A stretch of 64,000 nt of DNA from Helianthus annuus (GCF_002127325.2 NC_035447.2:26179762-26243761); one strand, 5' to 3'. Shown: positions 21,774 to 33,434, counted from the stretch's first letter. Notes: generated by a model from the sequence alone, not told the origin. Program-made: numbers and translations.

Positions 21774-24700
21774 TTAGGAAGACGTAGGGAAGAGATGAGG
21801 ATATTTAGACTTCATTTCACTTTGGAGATCCCAAGTAAATTCAGCGCCACGTTTTCCTTCCCATCGAACTTTGACAATAGGAATTCGGCGGCGCCTCAAT
21901 TGCTTGGTTCCTTGGTCCATGATTTCGACCGGTTTTTCTACAAAGTGAAGCGTTTCGTTGACTTGCAAGTCTTCGAGAGGGATGTGGAGTCCTTCGTCAG
22001 CTAGACATTTCTTTAAGTTGGACACATGGAAGACAGGGTGTACATTGCTGAGTTCTTCGGGCAGGTCCAGTCTATACGCAACTTTGCCAATCCTCTCGAG
22101 AATTTTGAAAGGACCAACGTAGCGAGGTGCGAGTTTCCCTTTTTTGCCAAATCGAACCACGCCCTTCCAAGGGGATACCTTGAGAAGCACGAAGTCACCT
22201 GTCTCGAATTCCATAGGTTTGCGTCCCTTGTCAGCGTAACTCTTTTGTCGGTTCCTGGCTTTCAATAAGTTGTCTCGAACCTGTAAAATCTTGTCCGTCG
22301 TCTCTTGTATAAGCTCGGGACCGGTGATTTGGGCTTGACCAATCTCGTGCCAACAAATAGGCGAACGGCACTTGCGACCATACAATGCTTCGAAAGGTTC
22401 CATTTGAATACTCGCGTGATAACTGTTATTGTACGAGAATTCGACCAAGGGCAAGTGTGAATCCCAGTTGCCACCAAAATCTATTACGCATGAACGAAGC
22501 ATATCCTCTAAGGTTTGGATAGTACGCTCGGTTTGAGCGTCAGTCTGAGGATGGAAGGCAGTGCTAAGGTTGAGTTTAGTACCCATAGCAGTTTGAAAAG
22601 TTTGCCAGAGACGAGACGTAAAACGAGCCTCACGATCAGAAATGATGTCGATGGGAATACCATGACGACAGATTATCTCCTTCATGTAGACCTTAGCCAA
22701 TTTCTCGACTTTGAAATCTTCACGAATAGGGAGGAAGTGAGCTGACTTGGTCAATCGATCAACTATTACCCAAATGCTGTCATGACCAGCAGTAGTGCGA
22801 GGAAGCTTAGTTATAAAATCCATGGCAATGCTCTCCCATTTTCAGATAGGAATTCTTGGTTGTTTGAGTAAGCCAGAGGGACGTTGATGTTCAGCTTTCA
22901 CTTTAGAACATGTGAGACATTTTGAGACGAAAGTGGCTATATCCTTCTTCATTCCAGGCCACCAATAGGATGTACGCATATCATGGTACATCTTGTCGGC
23001 ACCAGGGTGAATAGAATACTTCGTGTTATGGGCCTCCTTCATCAGAAATTTGCGAAGATCATCACGGTTGGGAATCCAGATACGATTGAGATAGTATCAA
23101 ATGCCATCAGATTTAGACACGAGACTATTTTCAGCACCACATTGCATCTCGTTGTAGAGGTTACCCTCATTAACGGATGCATACTGAGCGTTACGTATGC
23201 GATTTTGAAGGTCGTGGACGAGTTGGAAACAACGGATACTTTTGACATGGGTTTTACGGCTAAGAGTGTCGGCTACTACATTCGCTTTACATGGGTGGTA
23301 TTTGATTTCGCAATCGTAGTCGTTTAACAATTCCACCCAACGACGTTGACGCATGTTTAGTTCCTTTTGGTTGAAGATGTGTTGAAGGCTCTTATGGTCG
23401 GTGAAGACCACACATTTAGTACCATAAAGGTAGTGTCGCCAAATCTTCAATGCAAAAACGACTGCACCAAGTTCAAGGTCGTGGGTAGTATAGTTTTTCT
23501 CATGGATTTTGAGTTGTCTCGATGCGTAAGCGATAACCTTGTCACATTGCATAAGGACACAACCAAGGCCGAGGTTTGAAGCGTCGCAATACACGACAAA
23601 ATCATTGTTACCATCAGGAAGCGTTAGGATAGGAGCATTGCAAAGCATATCCTTGAGCGTTTGAAAAGATTCCTCTTGTTCGGGACCCCAAACAAAAGGT
23701 CTCTCTTTTTGAGTTAAGGAGGTCAAAGGAACAACGATTTTTGAAAAGTTGGAGATGAAACGACGATAGTAACCAGCAAGACCAAGAAACGAGCGAATTT
23801 CAGACGGAGATTTAGGTGCGATCCAATTTTTCACAGCTTCGATTTTAGCGGGGTCAACGTGAATTCCAAGTTCGTTGACAGTATGACCAAGGAATTGAAC
23901 CTCTTTTAGCCAAAATTCACACTTGGAGAATTTGGTGTATAGACGTTCAGTACGAAGGAGTTCAAGGATAAGGTGCAAGTGTCGCTTATGCTCTTCTTGC
24001 GTCTTGGAATAGATGAGAATATCGTCGATGAAGACGATCACAAAACGGTCCAAGTATGCTTTGCACACGCGGTTCATTAAATCCATGAAAACAGCAGGTG
24101 CGTTGGTCAAACCAAAGGGCATGACCACGAACTCGTAATGACCATAACGCGTACGGAAAGCGGTTTTAGGTACATCTTCTTCGAGTACTCGAAGTTGATG
24201 ATACCCAGAACGAAGATCGATCTTTGAAAACCAGGTTGCGCCTTGCAATTGATCGAAGAGATCATCAATGCGAGGAAGAGGGTATCGGTTTTTGATGGTA
24301 AGCTTGTTGAGCTCACGATAGTCAATACACATACGAAATGATCCATCTTTCTTTTTGACAAACAAAACAGGAGCGCCCCAAGGAGAAGTACAAGGGCGTA
24401 TAAAGCCTTTGTCAAGAAGCTCTTGAAGTTGACTCGAGAGCTCTTGCATCTCAGAGGGTGCTAAACGATAGGGAGACTTAGCGACAGGCGTAGCACCAGG
24501 CACTAAATCGATGCGGAAATCGACAGAACGAGCAGGAGGCGGACCAGGAAGATCGTCGGGAAATACATCCGGAAAGTCGCGTACAACAGGAACGTCGCTT
24601 ATGCTCGGGCCTTTGTCCTTCTTTTCCACAATGTGGGCGAGAAAGGCGAAGGTACCCTTGCGTAAGAATTTGTTTGCTTTGATACACGACATAAGCTTAA

Positions 24701-26357
24701 GGCCTTGCGAAGGCTTTTCACCATAGACGTGTAGAGAGTCACCGTTTGGAAGAGGTAAGCGAATAAACTTCTCGGAACAGACCACTTCAGCACGAACTCG
24801 CCTAAGCCAGTCCATACCTACTATGACATCGAAACTACCCATTTGCATAGGTATGAGATCAATTGAAAACGTATGATCGTTTAGAATCAACGAGCAATTG
24901 GAGAGAACAGAATTGACAACGACGGTTTTACCATTAGCGACTTCGACAGCGAAAGATTTTGGCAACTTAGAGCGTTTACACTTGAGCAAGGACTCGAATT
25001 CTAACGACACAAAACTTTTATCGGCACCAGTATCAAATAAGCATGAAGCATAGACATGGTTAATGAGAAACGTACCAGTAATGACGTCGTTCGCGTTTTG
25101 AGCCTGAGCAGTGGTGAGAAGGAAAGCTCGACCTCTAGCGGGTTCTTGGACCTGTTGCTGTTGTTGTTGAGGCTGCGGTTGCTGCTGTCGAGGTTGTTGT
25201 GGCTGGTATCGTTGAGGGCACACGTTGGCCATATGGTTGGTATCACCACACGTGTAGCATGCTCGCGCAGGGGTGACTTGATTCGGAGCTAAAAGGGCTT
25301 GGTTTTGGTGGGCATGAGGTGGGAAGCGGCAATATGGAGCGGTACGCCCACCTCGACCACACTTGTCGCACTTTCGACATTGAGCGTTTGGAGGGTGGTG
25401 ATACTGGCATTTGCCACACTTAGGTTGCGTTCCAGTATAAACGTTGCGTTCATTGTTGGCAAAAGCAGGCACGGTTTGAAGGGGTTGTGGATTTGGCGGA
25501 GTGACGACCGCACAATTTTGGCTCGAAGCCTTCCGCTTCTTGCCTTGGTTTTTCTTAGACGACTGGGAGGGTTTGGGCTCATCAGGAGAGTCAGTTGTAG
25601 CTTGGCGTGCACTCTTTGTTGAAACCTTGTCAAAGGTTCCATGAAGAACGCAGTTGTTGTTGAGTTCGGTGGCTATACGAAAAGCATCTTCAATGGTTTG
25701 GGGATTAGCAGAGGCAAGGTGGTTTGTCAGGGAAGGTGCAACACAACGGACGAATTTGGCTACGGTTTTGGGAACGGTTTCAATTTGTCCAGGGCAGAGA
25801 ACACTGAGCTGCTTAAAGCGCGTAATCAGGCCATCCATGTCACTCCCCTTCTGAGTAAGGTTCCAAAATTCGTTCTCCAATTTTTGGAGTTCATGAGGGG
25901 GACAGAAGTGGTCTTTCATGAGTTGTTTGAGATCGTCCCAAGGCATAGCATGTGCGACCTTGTTTCCTCTTTTATTACGTTCAGTCGTCCACCACTCGAG
26001 TGCCTTTTCACGGAACACCCCAGTTGCATTCAAGGTTCTTAGTTCGTCAGGGCAACCACTTTGCAAGAAGGTAAGCTCGATGGCATCAAACCAATTCATC
26101 ATGGCGGTAGCGCCATTCTTGCCAGTAAATTCTAAGGGTTTACAAGCCATGAATTGCTTAAATTGGAAGGTTGGTTTGGGTTTGTCTGCCTTTGAGTCAA
26201 CAGAACCATGTGGTGAATCGGTTTGAATCTTGCTAACGATGTCGGGTAGGACTTTAGCAAATTGCTTGGCCATAAATTTCATGCAATCTTTTTGAGACAT
26301 GGCGGTGGAAGTTGAACCCTTCTTTGACTTTTGCTTCTTGGAAGAGCGAGACGACAT
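21774..26357 (-). pseudogene. Element A gag-pol, interrupted by two stop codons
   Basis: One frame of 1,528 codons encodes the retrotransposon polyprotein. From the ATG at 26357: gag capsid-like region about residues 70-250; a Cys-rich stretch 314-343 and a CCHC zinc knuckle [14 protein letters not shown] at 367-380; aspartic protease FDTGADKS near 441; reverse transcriptase about 640-820 with FIDDILIYS at 776; RNase H with [12 protein letters not shown]. The integrase zinc-binding region, DDE core ([17 protein letters not shown]), GPF motif and a terminal chromodomain ([14 protein letters not shown]) follow. In-frame TGA codons at 23097-23099 and 22842-22844 interrupt the integrase part. Otherwise the frame is continuous, so the damage is recent. 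The protein is not expected to be made in full from this copy. Confidence 0.9.
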
Positions 26358-26731
26358 CTAAAAGATTGAAAAAGAGAAGGAAAGGATGAGACTTGATCAT
26401 TAATTGAATATAAGGTTTGTGTATGTAAAAGCAAGTAAATGTTCATGTACCAAGTAAAGTTCACATAGAGCATAAGTTTCCACATGCATTCAACAAGTAT
26501 AACACATAAGTTGCGTAAAGAGGGTATAAATTTAGTTTGTTCACGAGAATTATTATTGTTTGTGATTGCGGTAACGTGCGAAATGATTAAAACGACATTT
26601 CGAAATGAATGAACGTTCAAGTATAAAATCACATATAAATTGGGATACATAAAAGAGAGGCTCAATAAAACATAGGATTGTTTCGGGTAGAGAAACGTCG
26701 ACAATTCCAAAGTGGGTCGAAAGTCCTTTCG

Positions 26732-26827
26732 ATTTAGAGATATTGTGCTTTGGCCTATAAGTAAGATACTCTCGTCGAGAAGCGATTAACGGTATCTTAC
26801 CCTTCCGGTTACTACACATCTCTAAAT
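26732..26827 (-). other. Two-level stem structure in element A leader
   Basis: ATTTAGAGAT (26732-26741) pairs perfectly with ATCTCTAAAT (26818-26827). Inside it, GTAAGATAC (26761-26769) pairs with GTATCTTAC (26792-26800). A small TCGAAAG/CTTTCGA hairpin at 26717-26732 overlaps its outer edge by one base. Confidence 0.6.
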
Positions 26828-26879
26828 GATTGGAACATTCGGGACTTTGGCGAGAATAAAAATCAAGGAATGGGACTTA

Positions 26880-27121
26880 ATCGACAAGATGCGGGTTTCA
26901 CCCCTAACTTGACGATCTCGTACCCTAAATGTGGTTGGTACTTGTCGGCCAAAAATAAAATTTTTGACACTTTGACAAGGGTCCACTAGAGTTGAAATGG
27001 AAATTACCATTAAGTTGTGGATGCCACTCCTAGCTTAATGGTGAAATTTTGTGCAAAAATAGATTAAAGGTAGAGTGAGAGTCGTTTACCAAATTGTGGG
27101 TTTCACGCCTATTTTGGTAAA
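26880..27121 (-). other. Array of three iso-geometric hairpins in element A leader
   Basis: Each hairpin has a 9-bp stem and a 19-nt loop: 26880-26916 (one stem mismatch), 27006-27042 and 27085-27121 (both perfect). The stems differ completely: ATCGACAAG, ACCATTAAG and TTTACCAAA on the left arms. The loops are related, with minus-strand core TAGGNGTGRMAYCCRC. Conserved loops on changed but still paired stems suggest selection on RNA structure. The role is unknown; packaging, dimerisation or translation control are possibilities. Confidence 0.7.
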
Positions 27122-27330
27122 GTTGCCCCGTTGACGTTACAAGAGTATAAAATAGCATAAGTGTATTCGTGTTAGCCTTAGGAAAGGCGCATAAACTTAA
27201 TAACAAGAAGTGTAGCTAGGAAGCATGCATGGTAGAGTACAAAAGTTTTAAACAACAAATAAGAGACAAAGTTCCTAAAACTATAGACTAGGGCAAAAGC
27301 ATAGCAATTTTCCTAATTCCCTATAGTTAT

Positions 27331-27343
27331 GGCTCTGATACCA
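27331..27343 (-). promoter_or_regulatory. Element A primer-binding site
   Basis: TGGTATCAGAGCC on the minus strand is complementary to the 3' end of initiator tRNA-Met. It starts three bases from the 5' LTR. Confidence 0.9.
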
Positions 27344-27346
27344 ATC

Positions 27347-29856
27347 TGTCACACCCCAACCAATGGCGGAAACATCGGGATGAGACGAAGTGTGAAGATT
27401 GCTAGAGACATCATAACACTATTTGTGACAATATTTAAATAATCCCAATTTCATTTCATAACTTCAAATAGTCAACATTACATAAACTCAAATGACAACA
27501 AGTTCCAAAAGTAATACATAGCAACATAAGCAAAATTGACACAACATATTAAACCTAAACGTCTATATGTGTATCTAGGCATCAACGCTACTTCTTTTCA
27601 TAGCATCGTCATCATCAACCTGTAACATGTTTAAAAATACAATTCAATGCAAAAGCAAAGGCGAGTATACAAGTTTGATACATACATAGCAAAAGATAAG
27701 TTGTGAACAATTCCTCATAGCAAGCATGTGATTCAAGATAAACATTTAAACATGGTATGTGTCTAACATATCAAACCAAGGAAACGCAATATGCTCATGA
27801 CATTACCGAGATAAAGGGGCGGGTCATTAATCCTATAGCGCTACATATGTCACGGTTTGGCTCGTACGAAGTTAATGATAAATTCAACACATAAGATAAA
27901 TCCAAGTTTAAAGCATCAAGCCATCACGTATACAAGCATGTTATTGGAATGTTCATGTGTTTAAGCAAAATGTTCATGTGTGAGTTTGTTGATAGATAAA
28001 CATGTTACACCCCAAAAGTGGTAAAAGTAAAAAGGGGGAATACGAGTATACTCACGCTTTATAAGTTGTGACTTGAGAATCCGGGAGCAAGTTGGTGGTT
28101 GAATTAGCTAGTTGGAGCACCTTGTTTCTCTACACAAGGAAACAAAGCGTATGAGTTTGGGGAATTCGGAAGATTCGGAATTAAAGTGACATGAAAATGT
28201 TATAAAATATTATATCAAAATACTCATCTTCTCATATAACACTTGCATGACACTTGGTAACCACGAGGGTTATAATGATTTCATGAGTTGAACACTCATA
28301 AGAATCATAGCAAGGTTTAGGTCCTTAGATGATTATCAAAGATTTGAGTATACATAGGCATTATTTAGTTTGTAGAATATATATATTATTGGATTCGGAT
28401 GTTTAAGTATTCAAGTAAGAGGTAGAAGATTTTATCCTTCATTGAGGTACCTCAAGTTGAGTCATAGGTGTCATGGATGGGGTAGGAAGACAAGGCTTCC
28501 ATTTAGGTACCCCTTTGATGTTCACCACTACACTTGATGTAAAAACAACCAAGGAGGGTCATGAACTAAGGTCATTACAAGTATGTAAAGTAAACTAACT
28601 AATAGAAATCATCAAATCACGTGAGGATTGTATGTTTGGGACAACCCAAGTTGTTCCATAATCACTCATGTATCAAAGGCTATGTTTGACATGATTTGTG
28701 GGTTGAAACCCTAGACAAAACACCAAGTTTATGAGGTTTAATCCTCTGATTTTAAATGTCTCAACCTTGTTTTTAAGCTTAACCAACCATGGGATAAGTT
28801 GTAAGCATTAGGACATAGGTATAAGATGTGTTGAACACAAGTTACATAGGTTTAAACAAGTTTTTGATGAACATAAAAACAAACAGAAAGTTTATGGACT
28901 ATTTCGGGGCATTTCCAGGTCTGATTTCTCCAAGGAGAAGTCTAGGAATCGAACCCCATGATTATCCAAGCAAGTAGGAAAAAGAATCAAGTGAATCGGA
29001 TAAGAATTGAGTGAGTTATGCTCATTTTCGTGAAGGGGTGTCAATCTGCTCGAACCTTTGCTTTCAGCTACGGTTTGGAGGATGTTTTGAGAGTTTTTAG
29101 TGTTGCAAAAGTGGTAGGGAGGCTGGTTATAAGTGGTATTTATAGGGGGAAGGATTAGGGTTTCAATGGGTTGGGCTTTGGAAGTGTTTAGAAGGGGTTA
29201 CACCTTGAAACTAGCCCACAAAACCCAACTATATGGGGCTGAATTTTGCTGAATTGGGGCTGCCATATTTCTTTATTTTTTATTTTTTTAAAACATTATA
29301 ATGAGTAATTTTGTTAGTTAAGTTGTGTAATAATATGCAACAATGTTTCCCCTAACTTGTAACAAGGTGAAATATGAAATAAAACATGATTTAACTAGGT
29401 AAAAAGTGTAATGTACAAGTATGTAACATGTTTGTAAGTGACAAGTATATGTCACATATTAGATGATTAACCGTTGTATAAATAAGCATAGTATAAGGTG
29501 TAGTTAAGCATGATGATCACAACCAAAGTATATTTAAGCGTATAAACGTCATAACCAAGTATCATCCTCGTTCAGAACGCGTTCAAGGCATAAGTTTTAG
29601 TTTAATTACAAGTTTCACACATAGTTTCTAAGAGTGATGATTAAACATCAATTGTTTCACGAAGTTGAACATAGGAGCATAATTAGAGTGCGTATGACAT
29701 ATACGTAATAAAATACCAGTTTCATTAATGATCCAAGTCTCGATTTGATAAAGATTACAAGGAAAGGAAATGATTACAAGAATACAAGGTTTCCAAAAAT
29801 AGAACTACGAACGAAACCTCCTATAAATGGAAAGTACAAAATAGCCGGGCGTTACA
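27347..29856 (-). repeat. Element A 5' LTR (promoter LTR)
   Basis: This is nearly identical to 19228-21739. TATAAATA on the minus strand at 29137-29144 should drive transcription leftward into gag-pol. That is also the direction of the B3 gene copy in which it lies. Confidence 0.9.
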
Positions 29857-29931
29857 ATAAAAACATGTCATACCAGTTTCAAAGATTCTGGGTTATCAAG
29901 AAACTTGACAAATGTAGTATACATGACAAAA

Positions 29932-31332
29932 CTTGAATCAGTAAAGATATTAAAACATTGAAATTAAAAAGTTGGCTTCGAAGATGAACATTAACTTTTT
30001 GTATTAACAGAGTATCTACTGAAATTAATCATAGAAACAGAGTATGAGTTAAAAATTTTCTGCAAATAATAACTATTTTAATATGTTCTCAACAAATGAT
30101 TCAAACACCTAACTAAACCCTTCTTGAATGTATAGCAATAAACTTAAAATCGTATTTGTAGGAAGATAGGATTTGAATTTTTTTTGAATTAAAATCGGTT
30201 AAACAATATAAAGTATTACAATATGAATTTACATACCAGTTGTTGAAGAAAAAACAACAAAACCTCCAGTGATTCAAGTGTAAAAGACGGAGAATAAGAA
30301 AGTTGAAACCCTAGAAAATGACTGGGAAGAAGAGATTTTTGAAAGAAGTTAGATGATAGATGTTTGATGTGTAATAATGCTAAAGAAATAATGACAGTTG
30401 TGTTTTCGTTTTCCCATATTTTCAACAAATGAAAAATATTTACACATACACCCCTTATTGAATTTGTTATTTACATTTACAAACTTAATAAAAGATGTCT
30501 AAAAGATGTCTTACAAAATGTGTTTGGAAAACTCTGTTGGTCGTTGGAAACAGTGTAAGTCAAACAGCCGTTAGATAAACAGAAGTTATGACAACAAATG
30601 ATAACTTTCAGCAGTTATTTTATTTTTAGCTAACATCTGTCCACGTCAGAACCTCTGTTATCATAATGCATGACAGTCAGCAGTCAGCACTATAGTAAAT
30701 GAACAGTCATTAGGAAAAACAGAAATTATGACAACAGACGGTACCATTTAGCAGTGGATGTGTTTTTAGGCAACCATAAGTTTCAAAAACAGTTGTTTTC
30801 AATCAGTGTAACTCAACAATGGTAAGTCTAACATCTGCTATTAGCCCAACAACTGTTAGGAATGACTGAAATAATTAAAATGAAGATGCGACAACAAAGA
30901 TTAATACTATTAAAATTTATGTCATTTAGTCAACAGTGGTAAATCAAACAGTCGTTAGCATACACAGTTGTTTCATCATCAACAGATTCTTCAAAAAACT
31001 ACTATCAATAATCAAATTCTGAACATTTGTTTTATCTTTGCACTCATCTGTTCACCATCAAACCAACCCCTGATGCTGTTAAACCTCTATTGACTTACCA
31101 AGCAGATGTTCAGTCACAATTCAACATCAACATTATCTCTTCGCCATCAAACCAACCCTTCATATTATTAAACTTCTGTTGACTTACCAATAATTAAACT
31201 AAATCAAACTAAAAAACTAAATAAGTAAAACTAAAAGGCAACATAGATTCATAAGTTTTAATTTATTCATTTATTCATGACATTAAAAGTCCAATAATTA
31301 CATCACATACTGAACAACATTAAAGTTCACAT
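29932..31332. other. H1 sequence: B3 gene leader region and motif arrays
   Basis: On the minus strand about 30240-30420 looks like a 5' UTR exon: pyrimidine-rich, ending CAACAACTG before GTATGT, with a matching acceptor TTCAAG just before the ATG exon. The stretch 30500-31180 holds scattered AACATCTGT, AACAGTNGTTA and TCTGTTGACTTACC motifs typical of H1. No further gene is seen. Confidence 0.5.
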
Positions 31333-31662
31333 CTAACAATAATAGCATGAATGAAGAAACTTTAGCTTCAACTCCATCGATTGCTGAACCTCTCGATGTA
31401 TGTCCTTCAGCATCGCCATGAACTCCACCTTTCTATCACCGCACTCTATATTACTGACAACACAAAGCTCACGAACGGAAGTTGAAGGCATGTGCATAAG
31501 ATCTCTAGAAACCTGCTCTCTAGTGAATAGGCCAACCTGCAATCCATCAAAACATCTCTTCAACTCTTGAAGAGTAGCCCTGTCTTCATACACCTGTTCC
31601 TCGATTCGCTTGACAAGACGTTGCTTGAAATCATTCGATTTTACATCTGTGAATGAGGCCAT
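31333..31662 (-). CDS. Small predicted helical protein, unknown, carried by H1
   Basis: This is an intact 109-codon ORF starting MASFTDVKSNDF. It is rich in Glu, Lys and Arg, with helix-like stretches (LVKRIEEQVYEDRATLQELKR, shortened here, and KVEFMAMLKDIHREVQQSME). No signal peptide, membrane segment or known domain is recognised. A TATATAAA box on the minus strand (31749-31756) lies about 87 nt upstream of the ATG. It is divergent from the ORF at 32096, with 433 bp between the two start codons. It may be a captured or Helitron-specific gene. The function is unknown. Confidence 0.5.
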   Translation of the reverse strand: MASFTDVKSNDFKQRLVKRIEEQVYEDRATLQELKRCFDGLQVGLFTREQVSRDLMHMPSTSVRELCVVSNIECGDRKVEFMAMLKDIHREVQQSMELKLKFLHSCYYC

Positions 31663-31748
31663 TTGAATAAACTATATTACTCGACTTTCCTGAAAGTATG
31701 ATATCTTCGTAGGAAAACGTGGTGAAAAACAGGTGAAGTGACTATGAG

Positions 31749-31997
31749 TTTATATACTGAACTTTGTAATTATTCAAACGTGTAGATTTAATATATATAA
31801 ACATATTAATGAAAAATTCAAAACAGCAGTCTTTTAATGCAAAAACCTTTTAAAAACCCCAACTTTTATGGGAAAATCGTAAAATTAAATACCAAGAAAC
31901 CCAAGGGACAAAATATCGAAATTCAAAGAACAAAAGCAGATGATTACAATTAAATTCTTCATTTACCATGTAGACGCGTTTTTAAACTCTATAAAAG
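31749..31997. promoter_or_regulatory. Candidate bidirectional promoter in H1
   Basis: TATATAAA on the minus strand (31749-31756) and TATAAAAG on the plus strand (31990-31997) face away from each other, 233 bp apart. Each is at a normal distance from an ATG: 31662 on minus and 32096 on plus. Confidence 0.5.
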
Positions 31998-32095
31998 ACC
32001 GATGATTAGTTTTGATTCAAAACATCAACAACTCGTCCTACAAATCACTTTCTGTCAAAAATACTTCCAAATCAGAAAACCTACAAAACATTTAT

Positions 32096-32449
32096 ATGGC
32101 AAACTTCAGTTTCTACCACTGGTCAGACACCAGCGATCTTAAAACATAATTCTCGATGTGGTCACTCAAAGAACAAAGAACATACCAAGAACTAAATAGG
32201 AAAGTCGACATAATCAACAACACTAATGACAACAAAACATGGAACAACATATCATTGCTCGATGAAGTCTTCCACTCTCCTTCATCAGACTTCCAAAAGA
32301 ATGCAGAAGAGTTTCTGACACAACTTCTAGAACAGGATCAGAAAATCTGCGACATGCTAACTGACCTGAAATTAAAAAGAGAGCATGAAATCACATGGAG
32401 AAAGGCTAGAGTCTACGAAATCTTAGCAAGTGTTAACCCTAGCGTGTAA
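32096..32449 (+). pseudogene. Small predicted helical protein, unknown, with an early stop
   Basis: From the ATG at 32096 the frame runs 17 codons (MANFSFYHWSDTSDLKT), meets TAA at 32147-32149, then continues in the same frame to 32449. An internal ATG at 32156 gives 97 residues (MWSLKEQRTYQELNRK...). The downstream part is charged and helix-like, with Leu heptads around EEFLTQLLEQDQKICDMLTDL. The TATA box is at 31990-31997. The upstream ATG is placed as expected from that promoter, so the stop probably truncates a 117-residue protein, though re-initiation at 32156 is possible. No known family is recognised. Confidence 0.45.
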
Positions 32450-33434
32450 AACTTTATAAATATTTCATTAAATTCCTACTTTTCTATGTAGTAGTTCATT
32501 TTAATAATATAAACATGCATTTTAACAGTTAATAAAAAATAATAAACAAAATTAAAATGCCAAGGTCTCTTCTCAAGTGGTGTAGCACAACTGACTTTTT
32601 CAGGATAGAAGATACATATCGTCGGTTGAAGTTGCAACTCTCCCATCAAAGAATGTAGCACATGCAACTTTTCACGATGTTGGAACAATTATATTGCAAC
32701 ATCGATATTGCAAGGTTGATATGTTTTGGCCAACATCATTGAAACGACGATGTTGGAACAATGATACCGGAACGATAACATGTAAACAGAATCATCAAAC
32801 ATTCGAACAAAGAAGTGTAATCGGAGAATAGCGGCTGAATCACGAGAAAGATGCATTTGAGAGAGAGGGAGAGAGGGACGCTTGCAGATATCAGCGAGAG
32901 AGATTTGAATGTGGAGCCAGATAATTATGTCTTATTTATAGAATTAGAAAATAGAAAATATGGTTTGAATTTTGAATGTGGAGCCATAATTTTGAATTTC
33001 TATGATTGATTAGAGAGGGTAATTGATTGAAGAAGATGATATGTTATATATCTGGAGCCATAATTTTGAATTTTGAATTTTGAATTTGGAGCCATAATAT
33101 TGAATCGTCAGAGGTTTTGAAGTTTGAATTTTGAATCATCAGTGGTTTGTTTACAGTGCTTTGATTACATTCGTTTGAATGCGCAGACCTTTAATGGACA
33201 ATGGTTTTGATTACAGTGGCTTGAATGGACAGTGGTTCGTATTATAACAGAGAGTTTGAATGGGCAGTCCTTTGGAATTTAAATGTGGGCCACCTTTAAA
33301 TTTTAAACTCTTTTAATATTAGGCTTTATGATGTAATAATGAGATAAGAAAAGTCTTGTTGGACATGCTTTCTAGCTGACACATTAGCTTTTCTTATGTC
33401 ATTGAGATTTCTCTTTTTATAGAAAGTATAGATA
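32450..33434. other. H1 non-coding part
   Basis: No gene is recognised. It contains GATGTTGGAACAATxAT repeats at about 32675-32770, a GAGA-rich stretch near 32860-32905, and repeated TTTTGAATTTGGAGCCATAAT segments at 32940-33130. Confidence 0.5.

Larger units (their letters stand above)
26358..27346 (-). other. Element A leader between primer-binding site and gag
   Basis: This is a 1-kb untranslated leader. It holds three 37-nt hairpins with the same geometry (26880-26916, 27006-27042, 27085-27121) and a larger structure at 26732-26827, described separately. The primer-binding site is at 27331-27343. Confidence 0.7.
19223..29861 (-). mobile_element. Element A: near-complete Tekay-type chromovirus (Ty3/gypsy)
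   Basis: LTRs at 19228-21739 (3') and 27347-29856 (5' in element sense) are about 2.5 kb each. By eye they differ at roughly 20 positions, about 99% identical, so the insertion is recent. Perfect 5-bp target duplications ATAAA lie at 19223-19227 and 29857-29861. The primer-binding site TGGTATCAGAGCC (minus, 27331-27343) matches initiator tRNA-Met. A polypurine tract (minus) abuts the 3' LTR at 21740-21756. The element spans 10,629 bp and has one gag-pol frame with two in-frame stops. A chromodomain at the pol C-terminus and the domain order place it among chromoviruses, probably Tekay. It lies in intron 1 of the B3 gene copy, in the same orientation. Confidence 0.95.
17303..29931 (-). pseudogene. 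B3-domain (REM-like) gene copy captured by Helitron H1
   Basis: This resembles a plant B3 DNA-binding transcription factor with three B3 domains. Inferred exons on the minus strand: 29931-29874 (ATG at 29924, 17 codons), 19136-18844, 18732-18406, 18326-18270, 18147-18076, 18011-17883, about 17765-17640, and 17554-17303 (stop 17303-17305). Most junctions are GT-AG in phase 0. B3 hallmarks are FVKFLDNPESLKL and ITDGWDSVV...DTLLVF (domain 1), FIKQF...ARGWPEM...DDLLVF (domain 2) and LPVEVV...LDGWRKFM...LRFGDMLYF (domain 3). Exons 4-6 are a Lys/Ser-rich linker. A 5' UTR exon ending near 30239 is likely. Exon 2 is one base off frame near its middle, and the exon 7 frame breaks at an A8 run (17696-17703), so the copy is probably non-functional. 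Retrotransposon A occupies intron 1. Confidence 0.8.
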
